Assembly: GCA_043782425.1 (NCBI GenBank) | Contig: JAYWAM010000007.1 | Coordinates: 1-7,761, forward strand | Reading direction: 5' to 3' | DNA from: JAYWAM01 sp043782425 | GTDB taxonomy: Bacteria; Pseudomonadota; Gammaproteobacteria; Burkholderiales; Usitatibacteraceae | Length of the DNA stretch: 7,761 nucleotides | Part shown: piece by piece, positions 1 to 6,166 of the stretch | How positions within the stretch are numbered: the first letter of the stretch is position 1 | Layout of the letters: each line of letters begins with the position of its first letter | Position numbers and translations under genes: made by a program | The notes under the pieces: model-generated | What the model saw: the letters and a program-made list of their open reading frames with translations, nothing else | The model's database searches: none | What the model was told of the DNA's origin: nothing

Positions 1-1220
1 GACGCCGAGAACACAAATTTGCCGCTGGTGGTATCGACCTGACCACCGCCAAAATTGACCGCGTAAAGACCACGCTTGACCGAGGCGACAATTTCGTCGC
101 GCGTTTTGTCGCCGCCCAGCATGAAAGTGTTGGTCATGCGTGGCATGGGTATATGCGCGTAGGATTCGCGCCGCCCGTTGCCGGTGGAGGTCACGCCCAT
201 CAAGCGCGCGTTGAGGCTGTCCTGGATATAACCCTTAAGAACGCCATCCTCTATCAAGACAGTGCGTTGTGTGGGATTGCCTTCATCGTCGATGTTGAGT
301 GAGCCGCGGCGATCCTTGATGGTGCCGTCGTCAATTACCGTCACGCCGGGCGCAGCAACGCGTTCGCCGATGCGACCCGAAAACGCCGAGCTGCCCTTGC
401 GGTTGAAATCACCTTCGAGTCCATGACCGACGGCCTCGTGCAGCAGTATGCCCGGCCATCCGGGGCCTAGCACTACCGTCATCACGCCGCCGGGCGCCGG
501 GCGCGCTTCGAGATTTATCAATGCCTGTTTGACCACCTCTTCGGCGTAGCCCTTGAGCACTGCATCGCTAAAATAGCGGTAATCGTATCTTCCACCCCCG
601 CCGCAATGGCCTTGTTCGCGCCGCCCGTTTTGCTCGGCGATCACCGTTACGCCGATATGCACCAGCGGACGGACGTCAGCCGCCATCGTGCCGTCATGGC
701 GCGCAATCAGTATCACCTCGTATTCGCCGGAAAGATGCGCCATGACCTCCTTGACGCGCGGGTCTATGGCGCGCGCGAAACTTTCCAAACGCTCGAGTAT
801 GCGCACCTTGTCGGCATCGGAAAAGTCAGATATGGGATCGGCAGAAGTATAAAGCGCACGGCTCTCACGCGCGGTAGCAAGCGCTGTAACGCCGTTTGCG
901 CCGGCTTGTGCGATGGAGCGCGTCGCCCGCGCCGCCGCTTCGAGCGCTGCAAAATTGATGTCATCCGAATAGGCGAAGGCGGTTTTTTCTCCGCTCACAA
1001 CGCGCACGCCTACCCCCTGGTCGATATTAAAGCTGCCGGATTTAACGCGCCCCTCTTCCAGCGACCAGCCTTCCGAGCGGCTGTACTGAAAATACAGGTC
1101 GGCATAGTCGGCGCGGTGGGTGAGGATAGTGCCAAAAACGCGCTCTATTGTGTTTTCATCCAACCCAGTTGGGGAAAGCAGCGTGTTGCGCGCAATCTGC
1201 ATTGATGGTGTAGCAATCAT
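1..1220 (-). CDS. tldD: TldD zinc metalloprotease subunit, C-terminus cut off by the window edge
   Basis: TldD pairs with TldE (PmbA) to form a cytoplasmic zinc-dependent protease that degrades unfolded peptides; in E. coli it matures microcin B17 and degrades the CcdA antitoxin. The reading frame is open without a stop for 406 codons, against roughly 480 in the family, so about 75 C-terminal residues are missing. The zinc-protease motif HEAVGH is at residues 261-266, followed by GLEGDFNRKGSSAFSGRIGE, a very typical TldD stretch. A glycine-rich CGGGGRYDY begins at about residue 206. The cysteine known as the third zinc ligand in E. coli TldD would lie in the missing part. The ATG at 1220 is chosen because GAGGAA lies 10 nt upstream; a second ATG at codon 7 has no such site. 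It is the third gene after yhdP and the amidase. No tldE is seen here; in many genomes it is encoded elsewhere. Confidence 0.96.
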   Translation of the reverse strand, partial: MIATPSMQIARNTLLSPTGLDENTIERVFGTILTHRADYADLYFQYSRSEGWSLEEGRVKSGSFNIDQGVGVRVVSGEKTAFAYSDDINFAALEAAARATRSIAQAGANGVTALATARESRALYTSADPISDFSDADKVRILERLESFARAIDPRVKEVMAHLSGEYEVILIARHDGTMAADVRPLVHIGVTVIAEQNGRREQGHCGGGGRYDYRYFSDAVLKGYAEEVVKQALINLEARPAPGGVMTVVLGPGWPGILLHEAVGHGLEGDFNRKGSSAFSGRIGERVAAPGVTVIDDGTIKDRRGSLNIDDEGNPTQRTVLIEDGVLKGYIQDSLNARLMGVTSTGNGRRESYAHIPMPRMTNTFMLGGDKTRDEIVASVKRGLYAVNFGGGQVDTTSGKFVFSA

Positions 1221-1230
1221 GTTAACAATA

Positions 1231-1236
1231 TTCCTC
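1231..1236 (-). promoter_or_regulatory. Ribosome binding site of tldD
   Basis: GAGGAA on the minus strand, 10 nt before the ATG at 1220. It is the clearest Shine-Dalgarno sequence in the window and decides the tldD start over the ATG six codons downstream. The spacing is slightly long but acceptable. Confidence 0.6.
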
Positions 1237-1256
1237 GCTGCCCAATCCTGGGAAGC
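1237..1256 (-). other. Small hairpin between the amidase gene and tldD
   Basis: On the minus strand GCTTCCCA and TGGGCAGC can pair around a GGAT loop: eight positions with one T-C mismatch. It directly abuts the tldD ribosome binding site and lies inside the 43-nt gap after the amidase stop. There is no U-tract after it, so it is not an intrinsic terminator. It could modulate tldD translation or protect an mRNA end, or be chance; only the pairing is seen. Confidence 0.3.
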
Positions 1257-1263
1257 AGTAAGC

Positions 1264-2139
1264 TCAAATGTGCCTGAGCGTGCGATGGGTAAGTGCGGGC
1301 AGGCTTTGGCGCACGGTCTTTAAGTAATTGGGATTGATTCCGGCCACTACTACGCCCGAGCCGCGCGGCAGACGGTCAAGAATAACGCCCCAAGGATCGA
1401 CAATCATACTATCGCCGTGCGTTTCGCGTCCGTTTACATGGTAACCGCCCTGCGCGGGCGCCAGCACATAGGCGAGATTTTCGATGGCGCGTGTGCGCAT
1501 CAACGGCTCCCAATGGGCTTTGCCTGTGGTGGCGGTAAAGGCCGAGGGAACCACAATGATGTCCACGTCGCCCATTGCGCGGTAAAGCTCTGGGAAACGC
1601 AGGTCATAACAGATAGACAAACCGATACGCCCGTAGGGGGAATCGAAGGTGACCACTTTGTCGCCCGCTTCTATGGTGCGTTCCTCGGCGTAGTTTTCTG
1701 CACCTAGCGCCAGATTAAACAAATGAATCTTGTCGTAGCGTGCAACCTGCTTGCCGTGGTTGTCAAACACCAGGGTGGCATTGCGCACCTTGTGCGGCAC
1801 CGAGGCCTCCAAAGGTACCGTCCCGCCTATAATCCAGACGCCGTGTTTGCGCGCCGTTTCCGCGAGAAAAGTTTGTATCGGCCCGTCTCCGGGGTTTTCG
1901 CGCACCGCCACCTTGTCGGTATCCTTCATGCCCATGATGGCAAAATATTCGGGCAGCGCCACAATGCGTGCGCCGCTCGCTGCGGCAAGTTCGATCAGAC
2001 GCCCGGCCTCTTGCAGATTGCCTTTGATGTTGGGGCCGGAGGCCATTTGTACTGCGGCAACGCGGAAAAATGATTGGCTAGTCTGTGCCGATTCTTGCAA
2101 TGCTCCGGGCTGCGAGTTGTGGTTACGAGTGATAATCAT
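1264..2139 (-). CDS. Carbon-nitrogen hydrolase (nitrilase superfamily, Nit1/NitA-like amidase)
   Basis: A complete 291-aa cytoplasmic amidase. The nitrilase catalytic triad is intact: Glu64 in ALPEYF, Lys137 in RYDKIHLF and Cys177 in GLSICYDLRFPELYR. A conserved glutamate follows at 211 in HWEPLMRTRAIEN, and the core begins at FRVAAVQM, near residue 26. The LRFPELYR context and the acidic ENYAEERTIEAGD loop fit the Nit1/NitA branch, whose studied members hydrolyse deaminated glutathione as metabolite repair; the substrate here is inferred, and another omega-amide is possible. The first ~25 residues are polar and extend beyond the usual family start. No ATG lies between residue 2 and the core; a TTG at codon 14 is a poorer alternative. 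The ATG overlaps the yhdP stop (ATGA) and has only a weak AAGAA upstream, which suggests translation coupled to yhdP. tldD follows after 43 nt. Confidence 0.93.
   Translation of the reverse strand: MIITRNHNSQPGALQESAQTSQSFFRVAAVQMASGPNIKGNLQEAGRLIELAAASGARIVALPEYFAIMGMKDTDKVAVRENPGDGPIQTFLAETARKHGVWIIGGTVPLEASVPHKVRNATLVFDNHGKQVARYDKIHLFNLALGAENYAEERTIEAGDKVVTFDSPYGRIGLSICYDLRFPELYRAMGDVDIIVVPSAFTATTGKAHWEPLMRTRAIENLAYVLAPAQGGYHVNGRETHGDSMIVDPWGVILDRLPRGSGVVVAGINPNYLKTVRQSLPALTHRTLRHI
2136..2139 (-). other. ATGA stop-start overlap joining yhdP to the amidase gene
   Basis: On the minus strand the amidase ATG (2139-2137) and the yhdP TGA (2138-2136) share bases as ATGA. With only a weak Shine-Dalgarno sequence before the ATG, this is the classic arrangement for termination-reinitiation coupling and is strong evidence that the two genes share a transcript. 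Confidence 0.85.
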
Positions 2140-5100
2140 GGTGTATTCTTTTGTGGATCTACGATCACATTGGTCGCTGGTGCAGCGTTTCGAGCCAGAC
2201 GAACCACGTCGGGGTTATCCCAGGTTCCCGTCACGTTGTATTGGTAGCCCGCTACGCGCCCGATGGGGTCCTGGAGCAGCTTCTGCACCAGTAGTGTAGT
2301 CAAGCCAACAACCGGCCCGCCTATCAGCGCAGTAATAACCGAAACGCCCTCCCCCAGAGAGGGGATGACAGTCATACGCAGGTTTTGCGTTTCGCTGGGC
2401 AGAGAAACTTCACCTTGCATGGTGACGAACGCGGATGACCCGGCAATTTCAAAATCTTCGGTGCGCATGATGCCTTTATCTATCTTGATCGTTCCGCCAA
2501 TGCGATCAAAGCCAAAACCCTCGGAAAAAATATCGCGAAAATCCAGCGTGACACGGCGCGGAATGGCCTGGAGGCTGATCAGCCCGAGCAGCCGACCAGC
2601 GCCCGGTTCGATCTTGGCGAACTGGCCTTTGCGCGCATCCAACTTGAATTCTCCAACCAGATTGTTAAGCGCAAATTCATAGGGATAACCCGGCCAGCCT
2701 AGCGTGCCCTCAAGTTGCCCGGCGCCGCGCTTGAGCGTATCGGCATGACCAAAAGTGCGGAACAAACCATTTAAGTTATTGGATTCAACTTTCACCTTGA
2801 GTTCGGTGTGCGATTGGCCCTCGGCGCGCGTCCAGCGCCCGCTGGTGTCGAGCTTGGATCCCGAGCCTTCGATGAGCAGGCGGTCAATGCGCCAGTCCAT
2901 ACCGTCCATAGCGGCCTTGAATTCCAGCTTGCCCAGTTCGTAACCACGGAAAGTAAAATGTTCGGCTTCGATATCGAGCGACGGAAACTCTACTGCCGTG
3001 CGTTCGCCGCTGTCTGCGGGCATGACAGCAGCTTGTGCTTGTTCCGCGTTGAGCACGAAATTGTTGAGCCTGGCGCGTATATACCCCCTGCCCGCATCGG
3101 CGGCAGGCCGCCATAGCGCATCGCCTGCCAATTCCGGACTGGAAACCGTGACACGCCAATCATCGCCAACTCGCCGCCCCTTTAATTGCAACGATTTGAA
3201 CTCGCGCCCAAATGCCAACATGCGCGTCACAGCCAGATCGAACCCGGTGAAAGTATTCGATCCGGGACTGTCGCCTGCGCTTGCGGCGGGCTGACTGGCT
3301 GCACCGAAGGTGGCCTTCCAACGGTCGATATCGAGTTCAGGCATATTTCCCACCAGCCATAGTCCTTCTGGCAAGGGCTGGGAACCAATCGGCCTCTCAA
3401 GACTTATCAGGCCCCCTGCCAAACCGCTGGGCTGACCCTTGTCATCGAAGCGCCGCGCAAAGCGGCCATAAGCAATTTCTCCCAACTGGACATGGATAGT
3501 TTCGCTATTTTTTCCCAGCTCGCTAAATTCGGCCACCAGCTTCAACGGCTGCTCTGGGCGTTTGGCGAGGGGAGAGGGAAGTCCCGAGGTAACGCCAAGC
3601 AACTCGGAGGTAAAGGTCATGTCAACACGCGAGGAGCGCGCCACGATACGGCCCTTCCAGTCCGTTACCCCCTCAATCTGACTGGGCAAACGAAACGGCA
3701 ACACGTCGTTGAGATTAGTGATCTCGGTACGTCCCGACAAATCGATTGCGACACCTTCCTCGCCTCCGCCTGACAGGGTAATCTGTAGTGGGTTTCCGTA
3801 CACCTGCCCCGACAGCCCCTGGCTTATTACACTACGCTCGGTGAACTGAATAGACCCGCTGACGTTGGTCACCATAGCTCCCAGCGGCGGCTTGATGCGC
3901 GCCTGCAAAAACTCATAGCGCCCTGAGACACGTAACGGCGGGCGCTCCTTGGCTGGGGCGTTAGCGTTAGACACGTCGGCTTTACGCGATCCCAGCGGCA
4001 CAGATAGTTTCAAATCAAGCCTGCCCGGACCGTCCATGGTGATGATCTGGGTAAACTTGCCGACGCCTTCAGCCAGCGGGCTTTCCTTCAGGTAGCGCGC
4101 CACGTCCTGCGCGGAAGCGTTCACCATTCCATTAACCGTCAGTAGCGGAGTCCAGGAGGTGGTATCGTCTACCTCGACAATCGTAGTACGAGCAATTTGT
4201 GAGTCAAAAATTGTCGCGCTTTCAGGTTTTACGCTGATGTGCGAACCGGCAAACACGATATCGCCCTTGATGTTGTCAATAGTCGGCCAATCGGGCAGGA
4301 ACTTGAAACGCACATCTTCGGCTTTGACGGACAGCAGAAACTTTCCGTCCTTATCATCTTTGAAAGGAAAATCCCACAAGTCGCCGCGAAGTTCAAACTG
4401 CGCACTATTGATCTTGCCCGCTGGCAGCGCGTTTTCCAACCAGGTACGGGTTTTTTGTGCGCTGTTGGGCAGATAGTTGGCAATCTTTGCCGCATCGCCG
4501 CGCGCCAGCGTGCCCTTAAAATCGACCATGCCCGGGCCTTTACCGCCGCTGCGATAGGCGCCGTTGACCTCGCCGGCCACTTCGGCGTTGGCAAACATGA
4601 TTTTGCTAAATTCGAGCGCCAGGGCGTTGGTATTCTTATCGGTACTCTTCTTCCACTTTGCCCCCGCCTCAAGCGTTTCAAAAAATAGCGGCGCACGGAA
4701 TACCTGTCCGATATCCAACTTTATATTCTTTGACGCCACACTAAACTGTCCGCCGCTCTCGTCGCCTTCGATGCTGCCGCTCAAGCCCTCGACGCCGGGA
4801 ATTTTGCCGTCGGCGTTAAATGCCAGATCGGCGAAACGGCCTTTCACGCGGTAACTTTGCAACGCAGTGAACTCGCCACTCCAGGAAACGCTCGCCTGAT
4901 TGATGGCGCCGCGCGGCGCGTAGCGCGCCACCGCCTCACGCACTCCTTTGCCTACGGGGAAAAAATTAACCAAGGCCGCCACCACCTTGAGGTCAATACC
5001 ATTGCCTGTCATTTCGCCTCGCGCAACTTTTCCCGGCTCGGCGATGAGAGAGACAGAAAAGTCAGCAGGCGTCAGTTGAATGCCTGCACTGGTGCGAAAT

Positions 5101-6065
5101 TGCAGCGCGCGGCTGCCGATATTGAAACCGCCCGGTTCGGCGCGATACTCGACGCGGCCTGCCAGTCTCGGCAAAGCAAGCGGCGCGAGGTCCTTGGAAA
5201 ACTGCGCAATGACGTTGACCACGTTAACGTCTGCGGTAATGGTCTTCACGCCATGCGGCTGCGCAGGGTCAAAATCGATCCAGGCGCGCACATTGCCCGT
5301 GGCCTCGCGTATCGTATCGGGGATGGGCAAATGGCGGCGCCATTGCGCCAGGCTCGCCTGCGTGGTGTTGGCATACAACGTTCCCGACAACTCCCATTGC
5401 GCCTGGTTCTTGCTGATCTCAAGCATGCCCTGCGCTTCCAGGCTGGTGGCTATGTCGCGAGGCGGCGTGGCGCGCAGTCCGATACGGTGGCGTCTGCCGC
5501 TTTTTTCGATACGCAAATCGAGTTTTGTGAGCCGCAACGCAGCTGCGCCAGTCATATCGTCCTGCCATTGCAACGCGGCGTCATGTATCACGAGCTGCGG
5601 TTGTTCAAGCAGCCAGGGAAGCAGCCGAGCGTCGTCGTTAGCGCGTTTCTGATTTAGCGGCTTCCCGGCGAAATAGATAACCCCATCTTGCATACGCTGC
5701 AATACCAGTTCCGGCGCGTCTAGCGTCACTTCATGAAAGCGCACCTCCCCCAGCAGCAGCGCCCACCAGGAAAGCGAGGCGTGTAACGCCGGCATCACCA
5801 GCGCAGGAGCATCAGTCTCGGTCTTGGGATCGGAAAAGCGCACATCCGCCAATTCAACGAAAGGACGAAAGCCCTCCCAGCCGCCACGCAATGACTTGGC
5901 GCTCACAGCCATGCCCGAGGCGTTCGCCACGTTGCGTACGATGTCCGCGCGATAACTCTCGATGTTGGGCAGCACGGCAAAGCGTAGCGTGAGCACGGCT
6001 ACGGTCAACAGCACACTGAGGAAAATTACGAGGAAAAAAGCGAAACGCGACAGCGAGCGGACCAT
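2136..6065 (-). CDS. yhdP: YhdP, AsmA-like intermembrane phospholipid transport protein
   Basis: A complete 1309-aa protein, close to E. coli YhdP (about 1270 aa). In E. coli, YhdP with TamB and YdbH bridges the periplasm and moves phospholipids from the inner to the outer membrane. Residues ~8-32 form a single hydrophobic segment preceded by arginines (R3, R7), an uncleaved inner-membrane anchor. Next comes the typical family start, LPNIESYRADIV and then GGWEGFRPFVELADVRF. The long middle is beta-rich with repeated short alternating strands, as expected for a hydrophobic-groove protein. A low-complexity Ser/Ala/Pro linker sits near residues 920-940. Residues ~1150-1290 form the AsmA-like C-terminal domain (GRLLGLISLQAIPRR, LIGGPVVGLTTLL, YQYNVTGTWDNPDVV). 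The ATG at 6065 is the only plausible start: an in-frame TAA lies nine codons upstream with no ATG, GTG or TTG between. Its Shine-Dalgarno sequence is poor. It heads the operon with the amidase and tldD. Confidence 0.95.
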   Translation of the reverse strand: MVRSLSRFAFFLVIFLSVLLTVAVLTLRFAVLPNIESYRADIVRNVANASGMAVSAKSLRGGWEGFRPFVELADVRFSDPKTETDAPALVMPALHASLSWWALLLGEVRFHEVTLDAPELVLQRMQDGVIYFAGKPLNQKRANDDARLLPWLLEQPQLVIHDAALQWQDDMTGAAALRLTKLDLRIEKSGRRHRIGLRATPPRDIATSLEAQGMLEISKNQAQWELSGTLYANTTQASLAQWRRHLPIPDTIREATGNVRAWIDFDPAQPHGVKTITADVNVVNVIAQFSKDLAPLALPRLAGRVEYRAEPGGFNIGSRALQFRTSAGIQLTPADFSVSLIAEPGKVARGEMTGNGIDLKVVAALVNFFPVGKGVREAVARYAPRGAINQASVSWSGEFTALQSYRVKGRFADLAFNADGKIPGVEGLSGSIEGDESGGQFSVASKNIKLDIGQVFRAPLFFETLEAGAKWKKSTDKNTNALALEFSKIMFANAEVAGEVNGAYRSGGKGPGMVDFKGTLARGDAAKIANYLPNSAQKTRTWLENALPAGKINSAQFELRGDLWDFPFKDDKDGKFLLSVKAEDVRFKFLPDWPTIDNIKGDIVFAGSHISVKPESATIFDSQIARTTIVEVDDTTSWTPLLTVNGMVNASAQDVARYLKESPLAEGVGKFTQIITMDGPGRLDLKLSVPLGSRKADVSNANAPAKERPPLRVSGRYEFLQARIKPPLGAMVTNVSGSIQFTERSVISQGLSGQVYGNPLQITLSGGGEEGVAIDLSGRTEITNLNDVLPFRLPSQIEGVTDWKGRIVARSSRVDMTFTSELLGVTSGLPSPLAKRPEQPLKLVAEFSELGKNSETIHVQLGEIAYGRFARRFDDKGQPSGLAGGLISLERPIGSQPLPEGLWLVGNMPELDIDRWKATFGAASQPAASAGDSPGSNTFTGFDLAVTRMLAFGREFKSLQLKGRRVGDDWRVTVSSPELAGDALWRPAADAGRGYIRARLNNFVLNAEQAQAAVMPADSGERTAVEFPSLDIEAEHFTFRGYELGKLEFKAAMDGMDWRIDRLLIEGSGSKLDTSGRWTRAEGQSHTELKVKVESNNLNGLFRTFGHADTLKRGAGQLEGTLGWPGYPYEFALNNLVGEFKLDARKGQFAKIEPGAGRLLGLISLQAIPRRVTLDFRDIFSEGFGFDRIGGTIKIDKGIMRTEDFEIAGSSAFVTMQGEVSLPSETQNLRMTVIPSLGEGVSVITALIGGPVVGLTTLLVQKLLQDPIGRVAGYQYNVTGTWDNPDVVRLARNAAPATNVIVDPQKNTP

Positions 6066-6066
6066 C

Positions 6067-6096
6067 TTGATTGGTATCGTCTTAGTTGGTTATAAC
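6067..6096 (+). promoter_or_regulatory. Candidate sigma70 promoter for glnE
   Basis: TTGATT (6067-6072) and TATAAC (6091-6096) are separated by 18 nt, matching the sigma70 boxes at 4/6 and 5/6. Transcription would start near 6103 and leave a leader of about 64 nt before the glnE ATG. A second -10-like CATAAT at 6141-6146 lacks a partner at proper distance. The -10 box overlaps that proposed for yhdP on the other strand. This is read by eye only. Confidence 0.35.
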
Positions 6097-6121
6097 TTGT
6101 TGCTAAAGCTTGTGTGGTCAA
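6089..6121 (-). promoter_or_regulatory. Candidate promoter for the yhdP operon
   Basis: On the minus strand, TTGACC (6121-6116, 5/6) and TATAAC (6094-6089, 5/6) precede yhdP. Their 21-nt spacing is well above the optimal 17, so the promoter may need an activator, or the real -35 may be a weaker sequence. The -10 box is part of the palindrome GTTATAAC (6089-6096), which also supplies the -10 of the glnE candidate. The yhdP leader would be short, about 20 nt. Confidence 0.3.
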
Positions 6122-6166
6122 GGGCTTGCGCCGGATGAGACATAATATCACCTGCCCGGACAGCCC

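Noticed and set aside
979..990. GGCGG followed by six T, terminator-like
   Set aside because: It is inside tldD on the opposite strand and encodes the EKTAF segment; no convincing hairpin precedes it.
606..1205. 199-codon plus-strand open frame opposite tldD
   Set aside because: It lies wholly antisense to the well-supported tldD, has no recognisable domain and an Arg/Ala/Cys-rich composition typical of shadow frames in GC-rich DNA.
4448..4458. GGG followed by a T run, terminator-like
   Set aside because: It is inside yhdP, on the non-coding strand, with no clear stem before the T run; the bases code for conserved-frame residues.
4857..5657. 266-codon plus-strand open frame opposite yhdP
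   Set aside because: It is antisense to a conserved part of YhdP, is Arg-, Ala- and Cys-rich, and shows no family motif; its length is explained by codon bias of the real gene.
6141..6148. CATAATAT as the main glnE -10 box
   Set aside because: No acceptable -35 box is found 16-18 nt upstream (the sequence there is near TCAAGG); kept only as a secondary possibility.
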